In this document: positions 24,802 to 33,303 of the stretch, in pieces
How the letters are laid out: every line of letters starts with the position of its first letter
Numbering within the stretch: position 1 is the stretch's first letter
DNA from: Bacillota bacterium
GTDB taxonomy: Bacteria; Bacillota; Clostridia; Christensenellales; Aristaeellaceae
Assembly (NCBI GenBank): GCA_023415145.1
Contig: JAEZLW010000197.1
Location: 1-36,955, forward strand
DNA length: 36,955 bases
Direction: 5' to 3'
Made by a program: the position numbers and the translations under genes
Notes under the pieces: model-generated
Database searches by the model: none
What the model was told of the DNA's origin: nothing
The model's input: the letters and a program-made list of their open reading frames with translations, nothing else

Positions 24802-24841
24802 AAAGCAAACCCCTGTTAAATAATTGACAGGGGTTTGCTTT
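24802..24841. terminator. Hairpin between convergent genes
   Basis: Arms 24802-24816 and 24827-24841 (AAAGCAAACCCCTGT and its complement) pair perfectly over 15 bp with a 10-base AT-rich loop. It sits 40 bases after the Ig-like repeat gene and 37 bases beyond the exchanger gene stop. There is no long T-run, but both arm ends are A/T rich, so it can act as a bidirectional terminator. Confidence 0.75.
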
Positions 24842-24878
24842 GCCAAAGAAGTAGAATATATAAGTTTATTGCATTCTG

Positions 24879-25868
24879 CTATTGCGGGTATGATATGTAT
24901 GACAAAAAAGCGCTCGTGTATTGCTGTTCGTTGAAAAGCAGGACGCAATACCATATGTAAGCGCAAATCAAAAGGCCGCCCTGCAGCCGGGTCGTTTTCC
25001 CCCGGATCAGTGTTGGAACGGCCAGCAGCAGCATGGGCATGAACGCGAAGACGAGGTCTGTCCACAGCTCTGCATGTGGCGTTGAGACCGGATGAATCAG
25101 TGCGGATATACCTATCACCACCGAAATATTCATCAGGTTCGCGCCAATGATATTTCCCAGCGATATGTCGCCATGCCCTTTGACAATGGAGGTGATGGCG
25201 GTGACAAGCTCGGGCAGGGAAGTTCCGAGCGCGATAAACGTCAGAGCAATGATCCTTTCCGGTACCCTTAGGAATTGTGCGATAAGCACACCGTTATCAA
25301 TCAGCAGATTTGATCCGAAGAAGATCAGTACGCCTCCCACAACGAAGAAAAAAAGATGTGATAGGGTAGAACCTTCCTTGACAGCTTCCGCTTCGGGCGA
25401 ATGATCAGGGATTAAAGCATCGGTAGATTTATGAATGCTCATCAACACAAAAGCAGCGTATACCGCCAGTAAAAGCAGACCAGCAACAGGCGGAATGCTC
25501 CCATTTACCGCACTTACTGCTGTGAACAACAGTGCGGCCGCAAAGAAGAACATTGTTCCCAATAAAACCTCCTGCTTGGCAACACGGGATGGAGCAAGCA
25601 GTAACAGTATCCCGGCAATCAGCGCGGCATTGCAGCTTACTGATCCGATGGCGTTGCCGTAAGCCATGGACGACAGGCCGTTAGCCGACGCCAGCACCGA
25701 CACTGTCACCTCCGGCAAGGTGGTGCCAATACTGACGATGGTTGCACCTATGATAATCTCCGGAATGCGGAATCGGCGGGCAATGTATACGGCCTCCTCC
25801 ACAAAAATGTCCCCGCCCTTGTACATGGCAGCCAACCCAAGCAAAAAAAGAAATACGGCAGCGGTCAT
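24879..25868 (-). CDS. Na+/Ca2+ exchanger family protein (CaxA/YrbG type)
   Basis: This 329-residue integral membrane antiporter has two inverted Na_Ca_ex repeats. Repeat 1 carries GGDIFVEEAVYIARRF, then IIGATIVSIGTTLPEVTVSVLAS and GNAIGSVSCNAALI. Repeat 2 carries GSNLLIDNGVLIAQFL, then IIALTFIALGTSLPELVTAITS and GNIIGANLMNISVVIG. The GT(T/S)LPE motifs hold the ion-binding Glu residues in both halves. It would exchange Ca2+ for Na+ or H+ across the cytoplasmic membrane. Single gene; ATG 25868 follows GAGGGAG closely. The 196-base gap to the divergent DUF2461 gene holds that gene's promoter; I see no clear promoter for this one. Confidence 0.93.
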   Translation of the reverse strand: MTAAVFLFLLGLAAMYKGGDIFVEEAVYIARRFRIPEIIIGATIVSIGTTLPEVTVSVLASANGLSSMAYGNAIGSVSCNAALIAGILLLLAPSRVAKQEVLLGTMFFFAAALLFTAVSAVNGSIPPVAGLLLLAVYAAFVLMSIHKSTDALIPDHSPEAEAVKEGSTLSHLFFFVVGGVLIFFGSNLLIDNGVLIAQFLRVPERIIALTFIALGTSLPELVTAITSIVKGHGDISLGNIIGANLMNISVVIGISALIHPVSTPHAELWTDLVFAFMPMLLLAVPTLIRGKTTRLQGGLLICAYIWYCVLLFNEQQYTSAFLSYISYPQ

Positions 25869-26009
25869 ATGGCTCCCTCAATCCTTTAATGTTTTCCGAT
25901 GTTTGATTGCTTGCATGAATATATTGCCTGATGACTTCAAACATGACAGTCGGTTAAGCACCATTTGCGAATGCCATTCCTATTCTTCCTTCTTTTTTCG
26001 GACATGCAG

Positions 26010-26038
26010 TTGCTTCCAATGAAAATTCCGGGTATAAT
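26010..26038 (+). promoter_or_regulatory. Promoter of the DUF2461-phosphohexomutase-transketolase operon
   Basis: TTGCTT (26010-26015), 17 bases, TATAAT (26033-26038), with the start point about 20 bases before the ATG at 26065. No further clear promoter or terminator is seen before the transketolase stop, consistent with one transcript. Confidence 0.65.
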
Positions 26039-26064
26039 CATACGGTCAGGAGCGGAGGTGTCGC

Positions 26065-26763
26065 ATGTTTACGGGATTTCCCGAGTCAACCATTCAGTTT
26101 TTCTTAAGCTTGCGCTTTAATAATCATGTCACTTTTTTTGAGGAGCACAAGGAGGAATTCCTTCAAAACGTGCAAGCTCCTTTTTACGCCTTTATTGAGG
26201 AAATGGCGCCTCATATGCGAGAAATCGACAGCGCGATGGAAGTACGCCCCGCAAAATGCCTGGCACGCATCCGGCGTGATGTGCGCTTCACAAAAGACAA
26301 GTCCCCCTTCCGCGATCATCTGTGGCTGCTGTTTCGAAAAGCAGCGGAGCCGAGGGATGGAAGCCTGATGTTTTGGTTCGAGGTCTCACCGGAATCCACC
26401 GGCTGGGGTATGGGCTTTTGGGGAGAGAACCGGCCCGTTTTTGACCTGATGCGCCGCCGCATGGCTGCCAATCCAAGAGCTTTTGCCGATTTGCTGGCAA
26501 GCTGTGGCCTTGAGGAACACAAGCTTCAAATGGGCGGGAAATCTTTCAAGAAAATGGCTGTGCCAGAACCTGTTCCACCTGTCCTACATCCCTGGTACAC
26601 AGCCAAGGAATTGTATATCCATAAGGAACAAACACAGCTCAACTGGATCTATTCTCCCGACATTGTAAACCGTGTTGCGCAGGACTATAAGACTTTGGCA
26701 CCGCTGTACAAAGCGCTGCGCGGTATGATGGAGGAAATCGTGAGTACCCCTGACCAGATGTAA
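26065..26763 (+). CDS. DUF2461 domain-containing protein
   Basis: This 232-residue predicted cytosolic protein spans one DUF2461 (TIGR02453) domain. FTGFPESTIQFFLSLRFNNHVTFFEEHKEEF at the N-terminus matches the family's 'F...FL..L..NN...WF...+' opening. RIRRDVRFTKDKSPFRDHLWLLF (~residues 70-92) and the GMGFWGENRPVFDLMRRRM helix match the other conserved blocks. Length is as usual for the family. Function is unknown in general. ATG 26065 has GGAGG six bases upstream. It precedes phosphohexomutase by 31 bases, probably in the same transcript, but no functional link is evident. Confidence 0.9.
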   Translation: MFTGFPESTIQFFLSLRFNNHVTFFEEHKEEFLQNVQAPFYAFIEEMAPHMREIDSAMEVRPAKCLARIRRDVRFTKDKSPFRDHLWLLFRKAAEPRDGSLMFWFEVSPESTGWGMGFWGENRPVFDLMRRRMAANPRAFADLLASCGLEEHKLQMGGKSFKKMAVPEPVPPVLHPWYTAKELYIHKEQTQLNWIYSPDIVNRVAQDYKTLAPLYKALRGMMEEIVSTPDQM

Positions 26764-26794
26764 ATATTATCTCCCCCAAGCAAGGAGGTTTTGT

Positions 26795-28312
26795 ATGGAC
26801 TGGATGGCCATGAAAAGCGGCAGCGATGTGCGTGGCGTTGCCGTGGGTGAAGATGCTGTATTGAAACCTGAAGTAGCATGGGCGCTTGGTGCTGCCTTTG
26901 TACGCATGCTGTGCGCCCATACGGGCAAAGCAGCCAATTCCCTCACTGTCTCTATTGGGCGGGATTCCCGCATCACCGGACCGGAGCTTCTATCGTCCGC
27001 CGCAAAGGGTATGGCGCAGGCAGGGGCCAACGTGCTGGATTTTGGTCTGTGTACCACCCCTGCCATGTACATGAGCATTCTTGCAGAAGGGTTCAAGGCA
27101 GACGGAGCCATCATGGTCACTGCCAGTCACCACCCCTACCGGCTGAATGGCTTGAAGTTTTTTGAGGAGAAGGGCGGGCTTTCAGGAGAAGAAATATCCC
27201 AGATGCTCAAGGATGCTTCCTCTCTTTCGCAAGATGTTCTTCCAGGCGGCGGCAGCGTAATGCAAAAGCCCTTTTTACCAGCCTATCAAAAGCTGCTGTC
27301 AGACCGAATTATAGAAGGTTTGGGAACCAATGTGGCAAGACCCTTATCAGGGTTGCACGTGGTGGTGGACGCGGGGAACGGTGCCGGTGGCTTTTATGCC
27401 CATATGCTTCAAAGACTGGGTGCCTGGGTGGACGGCAGCCAGTTTCTCGAGCCTGACGGTATGTTCCCGAATCATGTACCCAACCCGGAAAACGAGGAAG
27501 CCATGGCTGCCGTTTCCGCCGCGGTGAAAAGAGCCAAGGCTGACCTGGGCGTGATTTTCGACGCCGACTGCGACAGGGCAGCCGTGGTAGATGATACGGG
27601 ACGGGAGATTAACCGAAACCGCCTGATCGCCCTGATTTCTGCCATACTGCTCAGCGAAAATTCCGGGTTGACAATCGTTACCGACTCGGTCACCTCATCC
27701 GGACTGAACCAGTTTATTACTGAATGGGGCGGCGTACATTACCGCTATAAACGGGGTTACCGCAACGTGATCGATGAAGCCATCCGCCTCAATCAGGCCG
27801 GCATCGACTGTCCCCTGGCCATTGAAACCAGCGGCCATGCTGCCTTCAGGGAAAACCACTTTCTGGATGACGGCATGTACCTGGTTACACTTTTGATCGT
27901 GGAAGCCATGAAGCGCAAGCAGGCGGGCAAAACGCTGGGCAGCCTTATCGCGCAGCTGCGGGAGCCGGTGGAAAGCACGGAGATAAGGCTGAAAATCACA
28001 GCCCCGGATTTCCGCACGGCAGGCAAGGCGGCCATTCAGAAAATACTCGACTATGCCGCTTCCATGGAGGATTGGCACATCGCTCCCGATAGCCGGGAAG
28101 GTGTCCGTATCAACTTCGATCTGGGTGAAGGCTTCCAAAACGGCTGGTTCCTTCTGCGGCTGTCAGTACACGATCCCGTTCTTCCTCTGAATGTGGAAAG
28201 CGATGTGCCTGGTGGCATGCGCTGCATGCTGGAATCGTTGTTGAATGTAATGGAAGGCACTTCAGACATCGACGTTCAGCCCATCCGGGACAAGCTGGAT
28301 ACACTATCATAA
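26795..28312 (+). CDS. Phosphomannomutase/phosphoglucomutase family enzyme
   Basis: This 505-residue alpha-D-phosphohexomutase moves phosphate between C1 and C6 of a hexose phosphate, linking glycolysis to nucleotide-sugar synthesis. The four active-site loops are present. The phosphoserine loop is VTASHHPYRLNGLKFF (~residue 107; the usual TASHNP has His for Asn). The metal loop is DADCDR (~254). The sugar-specificity loop is ETSGH. The C-terminal phosphate site includes RINFDLGEGFQNGWFLLRLS and DPVLPLNVES. The latter, with WFLLR-S rather than RPSGTEP, is typical of a clostridial subgroup. AAGGAGG precedes ATG 26795. Transketolase follows after 22 bases. Choice between glucose and mannose cannot be made from sequence. 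Confidence 0.92.
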   Translation: MDWMAMKSGSDVRGVAVGEDAVLKPEVAWALGAAFVRMLCAHTGKAANSLTVSIGRDSRITGPELLSSAAKGMAQAGANVLDFGLCTTPAMYMSILAEGFKADGAIMVTASHHPYRLNGLKFFEEKGGLSGEEISQMLKDASSLSQDVLPGGGSVMQKPFLPAYQKLLSDRIIEGLGTNVARPLSGLHVVVDAGNGAGGFYAHMLQRLGAWVDGSQFLEPDGMFPNHVPNPENEEAMAAVSAAVKRAKADLGVIFDADCDRAAVVDDTGREINRNRLIALISAILLSENSGLTIVTDSVTSSGLNQFITEWGGVHYRYKRGYRNVIDEAIRLNQAGIDCPLAIETSGHAAFRENHFLDDGMYLVTLLIVEAMKRKQAGKTLGSLIAQLREPVESTEIRLKITAPDFRTAGKAAIQKILDYAASMEDWHIAPDSREGVRINFDLGEGFQNGWFLLRLSVHDPVLPLNVESDVPGGMRCMLESLLNVMEGTSDIDVQPIRDKLDTLS

Positions 28313-28334
28313 AAAAACTGGAGGTTTTGAGGAA

Positions 28335-30308
28335 ATGAACATCACGGAAAAAACCATCAACACCATCCGCGTCTTGGCAGCCGACACCGTGCAAAAGGCC
28401 AACAGCGGCCATCCCGGCGCACCCATGGGTATGGCTCCCATGGCCTATGCCGTATGGGCCGAAGCCATGCGACACAATCCTGCCCATCCCGCCTGGAAAA
28501 ACCGTGACCGTTTTGTACTCTCCGGGGGCCATGCCAGTGCCCTTATGTATACACTGCTGCATCTTTTTGGCTATGGCTTGCCAATGGATGAGTTGAAATC
28601 CTTCCGTCAATGGGGCAGCAAAACGCCTGGCCACCCCGAATACGGCCACACAGTAGGCGTGGAAACGACCACCGGTCCCTTGGGCCAGGGCATTGCCAAT
28701 GCCGTTGGTTTTGCCATGGCGGAAACCATGCTGGCAGCCAAGTTCAACCGGCCCGGTTTTGATGTGGTGGATCATTTTACATACTGCTTCTGTGGCGACG
28801 GCGACATGATGGAGGGCATCTCCGGTGAGGCCGCTTCACTGGCCGGTACGCTGGAATTAGGCAAGCTGATCCTTTTGTATGACGACAATGAAATTTCCAT
28901 TGAAGGCAACACCGACATCGCCATGAAGGAAGATGTTGGCGCGCGCTTTGCGGCCTATGGCTGGCATGTACAGCATGTGACGGACGGCAATGATGTCAAA
29001 CAGATTTCTGCCGCTATTGCCGCCGCCAAGGCGGATGGCCGCCCCTCCCTGATCGTGGTGCCCACCACCATCGGTTACGGCTCCAGCAAGGCCGGCAAGG
29101 CCAGCGCTCACGGCGAGCCACTGGGTGTGGACAATGTGCAGGCAGCCAAAGTCACTCTCGGGATGCCGGAGGATTCATTCTATGTTCTGCCCGAGGTGTA
29201 CGAGCACCTTGGAGACATCGTAAAAAAAGGCGAAGCAACCGAGGCCGCCTGGAACAAGCTCTTTGCAGAATACAAGAATGCTTATCCCGAACTGGCTTCG
29301 GAATGGGATGTTTGGTTCTCCGACAAACTCCCTGAGGGTGCGCTTGACGGCGATGACCTGTGGCAGTTCCCGGAGAAAATGGCTACCCGCAATACCTCTT
29401 TTGAAATGATCAACCGCCTTGCCCTAAGGATTCCCAACCTTGTGGGCGGTTCCGCCGACCTGGCCCCCTCTACCAAAACGCTGATCAAAAATGGCGGCGA
29501 TTACAGCGCAGAAAACAGGGCCGGGCGCAACCTGCACTTTGGCGTTAGAGAACATGCCATGGCTGCCATCGCCAACGGTCTGGCCATCCACGGAGGCTTG
29601 CGCGTCTACTGTGCCACATTCTTTGTGTTCAGCGACTATATGAAAAACGCAATGCGGCTTTCCGCCATTATGAAAGCACCCGTCACCTACGTGCTGACCC
29701 ATGACTCCATCGGTGTGGGTGAAGACGGACCCACCCATCAGCCCATCGAGCACCTGGCGGGGCTTCGGGCCATACCCGATCTGCTGGTATTCCGTCCGGC
29801 GGATGGTCCTGAAACGGCTGCCGGCTGGATCACCGCACTCACAAGCGGCCTGCCCACATGCCTGGTGCTGACCAGACAGGATTTGCCTCTTCAAAATGGC
29901 AGCGGCCCCATTGCGATGAATGGCGGCTATATCCTTTCCGACAGCAAGAAGCAAACACCTGATGTCATATTCATGGCCAGCGGCAGCGAAGTGGCCCCCC
30001 TGATGGCGGCGCAGAAGCTTTTGTGGGAAGAGAACATTGACACAAGAGTCGTGTCTATGCCCTGCATGGAGTTGTATGACCGGCAAAGCGCACAATACAA
30101 AGAAAGCGTACTGCCCATCCATGTCCGCGCCAGGGTGGCCATGGAAGCCGGCACCTCCATGCCATGGTACAAATATGTGGGGCTGGATGGAGCGGCGCTT
30201 TGCATCGACCATTTCGGCGCTTCCGCCCCTGCCGGCAAGCTGTTTGAAACCTATGGCTTTACCGCGGAAAATGCCGCTTTGGCAGCTAAAAGGATTCTGG
30301 GAAAATAA
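28335..30308 (+). CDS. tkt: Transketolase
   Basis: This thiamine-diphosphate enzyme of the non-oxidative pentose phosphate pathway transfers two-carbon units between sugar phosphates. The 657 residues form the full three-domain protein. Key features are the N-terminal ANSGHPGAPMGMAPMAYAVW, FVLSGGHASALMYTLLHLFGY, and TTGPLGQGIANAVGFAMAE. The ThDP/Mg motif GDGDMMEGISGEAASLAG begins near residue 154. The pyrimidine-domain segments are FGVREHAMAAIANGLA (catalytic Glu) and THDSIGVGEDGPTHQPIEHL. The ATG at 28335 has GAGG close upstream. A strong terminator follows. It complements the phosphohexomutase in carbohydrate metabolism. Confidence 0.97.
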   Translation: MNITEKTINTIRVLAADTVQKANSGHPGAPMGMAPMAYAVWAEAMRHNPAHPAWKNRDRFVLSGGHASALMYTLLHLFGYGLPMDELKSFRQWGSKTPGHPEYGHTVGVETTTGPLGQGIANAVGFAMAETMLAAKFNRPGFDVVDHFTYCFCGDGDMMEGISGEAASLAGTLELGKLILLYDDNEISIEGNTDIAMKEDVGARFAAYGWHVQHVTDGNDVKQISAAIAAAKADGRPSLIVVPTTIGYGSSKAGKASAHGEPLGVDNVQAAKVTLGMPEDSFYVLPEVYEHLGDIVKKGEATEAAWNKLFAEYKNAYPELASEWDVWFSDKLPEGALDGDDLWQFPEKMATRNTSFEMINRLALRIPNLVGGSADLAPSTKTLIKNGGDYSAENRAGRNLHFGVREHAMAAIANGLAIHGGLRVYCATFFVFSDYMKNAMRLSAIMKAPVTYVLTHDSIGVGEDGPTHQPIEHLAGLRAIPDLLVFRPADGPETAAGWITALTSGLPTCLVLTRQDLPLQNGSGPIAMNGGYILSDSKKQTPDVIFMASGSEVAPLMAAQKLLWEENIDTRVVSMPCMELYDRQSAQYKESVLPIHVRARVAMEAGTSMPWYKYVGLDGAALCIDHFGASAPAGKLFETYGFTAENAALAAKRILGK

Positions 30309-30327
30309 CCACCTGCGTAAATGAGAT

Positions 30328-30368
30328 TGCTGCCCGGCGGATCATATTCCTGCCGGGCAGCATTTTTT
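30328..30368 (+). terminator. Intrinsic terminator after transketolase
   Basis: A perfect 11-bp stem TGCTGCCCGGC/GCCGGGCAGCA (30328-30338 with 30352-30362), a 13-base loop, then six T (30363-30368), 20 bases past the tkt stop. It faces the convergent C45 enzyme gene. Confidence 0.93.
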
Positions 30369-30403
30369 CAACTCCGATACGAAGGAACCCGTTTGGGGTC
30401 CGG

Positions 30404-32533
30404 TCAACAGCCAAAATCTTCCGGCTTGTTCTTGGGGGGTAACAAAGCCTGGGTAACCTGCAACGCGTGAACCTGAGCTCTAGTCAAAAGGCGTACGGCC
30501 TTTGCCATGGCTGATATGGCTTGCGTCCCCGTCATATCTCCGGTGTCGACCATAATATCGATTCCCTCGCTCCATTCATTGCGTGCCGTTTGCAACCGCT
30601 GATGGAGATAATGATTCATTGAAATTCCTTTGCCAAGAAGCGCAGAACTTGCCTGCTCCAGATTTTCGGCCGCCTTTCTTGAAGCCGCTTCAACCATACC
30701 TTTCGGGCTTGAATCAAGCTTTAATTCCCAGAAAGCATTGGTTTCATGATGAATGGGGGTGCACATGGTCGGAGAGATTGGCGCTACCCCCCTTGCGGCA
30801 GTGCCAACACAAAACGAGTAGGTACCCTCACTCCCGTCATCAGGCTTCATTACAGCCACCGTGGCATTGGATGCATGGCCTACGGAGTACGTTCCTTCCC
30901 ATTTCCCTGATTGATTGTACTCCCGCGTGACTTCTTCCCAATTGCCTTGAGGAACGGCTCCTGAGTTCCGATAGATCATCTTCATGTATTCGGTATCAAT
31001 CCCGCCAATGTTGCGGTTCAGGGTTTCAAAGGCGTATTCATTGCGCCCGTAGCTTGTTATGTAGACATATGACATGGCGCTTTGGATTTGCGCCTCCATG
31101 CCTGCCGCCTTTGCGCCCTGCAAGTTCCTCAGGCTTTTCGGATACCACCCCCCATGTGATTCCCATGCCCAGTTGTCTTGATTGCCCTTCAACCAGCCTG
31201 CCTCTTTGGCATCCTGATGTACAACGCTGTTGTTTGCATACAAAAAATCGGTTTCGCCAGCCATGCCCGCTTCACGAATAATAACCGGATCACAGCGGCT
31301 TTCCGCAACATAACCATATGTGGCATCGGCATAAAACCCACCTGCTGTACCTACCCCGCTTCGTTCGCCAACGTCGCCGACAGGATAATTCAGATCCATG
31401 GATAGTGCTTCTTTCGCGGAATTGGCAAACCGCAAATTATGGAATATCGACGCACCCAACCGGATTCCGTAGCCCCAACGCTCTTTGGGTTCCACCATCT
31501 TGGGCGCTCCGCCGTGATGAACATAAGCGACACCTTTGCTGTTCATCCCTGGATGCCCCATCATATAGACGGGTCCGATGTTGGGCAATTTGCCAACAAC
31601 CGAAAAGGGAGTATAAACAAAGCTGTTTCCTGTCTGGGGATAGGCAACGATGGTTGCCATAAAGCTTAAGTCATGATCCCCCGATGCTCCAGCGACCAGT
31701 TTTCCGTCCGGTGTGGCCTTCCCCCATGCAGCAAGCCCGGAACACGCGGGAGGGTTGATGCTATCAGGCGGGCCTTCCTTCGCACCGTAATATTCATCAG
31801 CGGGGCTCAAGTGGCCTGTCCATATATCCAAAACGTCGTGGTAAGACATGGGAACCCCTGCAGCCGTTGCCCCATCCGCCCAGCCATAACACATATCAAT
31901 AAGCTCAGGCGCATACTTTTTCAGTTGCTTTTCCCATTCATTTAAACAAACCAATTCCTCTTCCCGAAAGACCTTATCGGCTTCTTTTTGTAGAATCCAT
32001 ACGCCAAATATTTCCACTACCTGCTGCGCGTATTGGTATCCCATTTCATAATCCGTACCTTTTAGAATAATGACAGGATTGATTTCCGGAACGACCGGAG
32101 CGCCGTTGAAATAAAGAATCTCGGCGTTCTCATAGCGTTGTGCAGACGGCTGATAAACGTGAAATTCTGATAAACCCTCAATTGACTTGCACATATCATT
32201 TACGATTTTTTCACTGATGGTCAGGTTGTTCCTGGCGTACTTGTATTGCGCTTTACCACCATTCTCCATCACATTTGACGTATTATGCTTTGCTGTGTTC
32301 AAATACAGAATCGCTTGATCAAATGCATCGCAATACATGCGATGCTTCATAGAAGTTTGATCCATTTTCGCAATTTCCATATTGATCAGCGCAAGCTTGT
32401 TTCGGGTATCCTTGACTCTTTTTACAAGCTTGAAGCTTTTCCCGTACTTTGCGATAAATTTTATCCATGAAAGTAAAACGAATCCCTTTCCCGTCCTAAC
32501 CTTATTTTTTTTGCTCTGCTTCATATTCATCAT
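30404..32533 (-). CDS. Large C45-family acyltransferase/autoproteolytic hydrolase
   Basis: The core matches the peptidase C45 / acyl-CoA:6-aminopenicillanate acyltransferase family (Ntn-hydrolase fold). The entry motif is LKGTDYEMGYQYAQQV (~residue 160). Then NPPACSGLAAWGKATPDGKL with VAGASGDHD (~260-285) gives Cys ~264 as the expected N-terminal nucleophile after self-cleavage. These enzymes cleave or transfer acyl groups on amides. At 709 residues it is roughly twice the common size, with ~150 N-terminal and long C-terminal extensions rich in basic helices; there is no convincing signal peptide or membrane span. ATG 32533 (AAGGAG 8 bases upstream) is chosen; GTG 32542 lies in the ribosome site. 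The ATG shares one base with the tetR stop (TGATG). Substrate unknown; likely controlled by the TetR. Confidence 0.8.
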   Translation of the reverse strand: MMNMKQSKKNKVRTGKGFVLLSWIKFIAKYGKSFKLVKRVKDTRNKLALINMEIAKMDQTSMKHRMYCDAFDQAILYLNTAKHNTSNVMENGGKAQYKYARNNLTISEKIVNDMCKSIEGLSEFHVYQPSAQRYENAEILYFNGAPVVPEINPVIILKGTDYEMGYQYAQQVVEIFGVWILQKEADKVFREEELVCLNEWEKQLKKYAPELIDMCYGWADGATAAGVPMSYHDVLDIWTGHLSPADEYYGAKEGPPDSINPPACSGLAAWGKATPDGKLVAGASGDHDLSFMATIVAYPQTGNSFVYTPFSVVGKLPNIGPVYMMGHPGMNSKGVAYVHHGGAPKMVEPKERWGYGIRLGASIFHNLRFANSAKEALSMDLNYPVGDVGERSGVGTAGGFYADATYGYVAESRCDPVIIREAGMAGETDFLYANNSVVHQDAKEAGWLKGNQDNWAWESHGGWYPKSLRNLQGAKAAGMEAQIQSAMSYVYITSYGRNEYAFETLNRNIGGIDTEYMKMIYRNSGAVPQGNWEEVTREYNQSGKWEGTYSVGHASNATVAVMKPDDGSEGTYSFCVGTAARGVAPISPTMCTPIHHETNAFWELKLDSSPKGMVEAASRKAAENLEQASSALLGKGISMNHYLHQRLQTARNEWSEGIDIMVDTGDMTGTQAISAMAKAVRLLTRAQVHALQVTQALLPPKNKPEDFGC

Positions 32534-33150
32534 CAAAGACACTCCTTCTTGTAAAACTGCCTGCGCATCATATCAAGACAGACAAGGTACGTTTCGCTGA
32601 GCTTTTCAAAGTCCGAAACTCCTGGCCGAAACGCCAGGTCCATGAATCCCTGAGCGCTCCAAAGCACCAGGTCCAGAACATGTTCCGGTACGACATCCTC
32701 CTTGAACTTGCTGCAGTCGATGAGCTTTAACATCCCTGCTTTCTGCGCATCGATGAAGTTCGCGTTATACACATCCACCATCTCAGCCGCTTCCTGATCC
32801 CGCCTTAGGTAGATATTCATCAAAAATTCATAGATGTATGGATAAGTGCGCATGACCTCCACCTTAACATTGTGGGTCTGGATAATCATGCGGAAAAAAT
32901 CCTTTTCCGCATGAACGTTGTGCTCGGCCAACTTCTGTCTGACAAAACGGTTGCTGTATTCATACATATACTGCAACAGCTCTTGTTTGTTGTGAAAATA
33001 GTGGAACAAGAGCCCTTTGGATATGCCCGCCGCTGATGCGATATCGTCGGTTACAGCCCGCTTGTATCCGTTCTTTCCGAAGGATTGCAAGGCGGCGTTA
33101 ACGATACGGTCCTGCTTTTCCTTGGGAAGGGCAAAAAACTTATCGTCCAA
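32533..33150 (-). CDS. TetR/AcrR-family repressor
   Basis: This 205-residue ligand-responsive repressor begins at TTG 33150, where AAGGAGG ends seven bases upstream. The ATG at 33168 abuts the operator and contains the ribosome site in its first codons, so it is unlikely. The N-terminal DNA-binding domain has EKQDRIVNAALQSFGKNGYKRAVTDDIASAAGISKGLLFHYFHNKQELL (~residues 11-60), the canonical TetR helix-turn-helix ending in the FHYFxxKxxL motif. The remaining all-helical part (to ~205) would bind ligand and dimerise. It is translationally coupled to the C45 enzyme by TGATG, so both are one autoregulated unit. Confidence 0.95.
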   Translation of the reverse strand: MDDKFFALPKEKQDRIVNAALQSFGKNGYKRAVTDDIASAAGISKGLLFHYFHNKQELLQYMYEYSNRFVRQKLAEHNVHAEKDFFRMIIQTHNVKVEVMRTYPYIYEFLMNIYLRRDQEAAEMVDVYNANFIDAQKAGMLKLIDCSKFKEDVVPEHVLDLVLWSAQGFMDLAFRPGVSDFEKLSETYLVCLDMMRRQFYKKECL

Positions 33151-33167
33151 TTTATATCCTCCTTCCA

Positions 33168-33221
33168 TTGACTGACTCGGTCAGTCAATAGCCATTATAA
33201 TCCGTTGACCAAAACGGACAA
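33168..33221 (-). promoter_or_regulatory. tetR promoter and 21-bp palindromic operator
   Basis: On the minus strand TTGTCC (33221-33216), 16 bases, TATAAT (33199-33194). A perfect inverted repeat TTGACTGAC-TCG-GTCAGTCAA (33168-33188) lies immediately downstream, at about +1 to +20. The TGACTGA-type half-site is one seen at many TetR/AcrR operators. It sits between the start point and the ribosome site, which suits direct autorepression. Confidence 0.88.
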
Positions 33222-33255
33222 GGCCCTTTACACAAATTCTTCTGATTTTTTCAAT

Positions 33256-33277
33256 AAAAAAGCCGCCATGTGGCGGC
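33256..33277 (-). terminator. Intrinsic terminator of the yicC-coaBC operon
   Basis: On the minus strand GCCGCC (33277-33272), ACAT loop, GGCGGC (33267-33262), then six T (33261-33256), 26 bases beyond the coaBC stop. It separates the operon from the tetR promoter. Confidence 0.9.
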
Positions 33278-33303
33278 AGCAGGTCATCAAGGGAATGACA
33301 TTA

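Noticed and set aside
29424..30212. 262-codon open frame antisense to transketolase
   Set aside because: Shadow of a highly conserved gene; no supporting signal.
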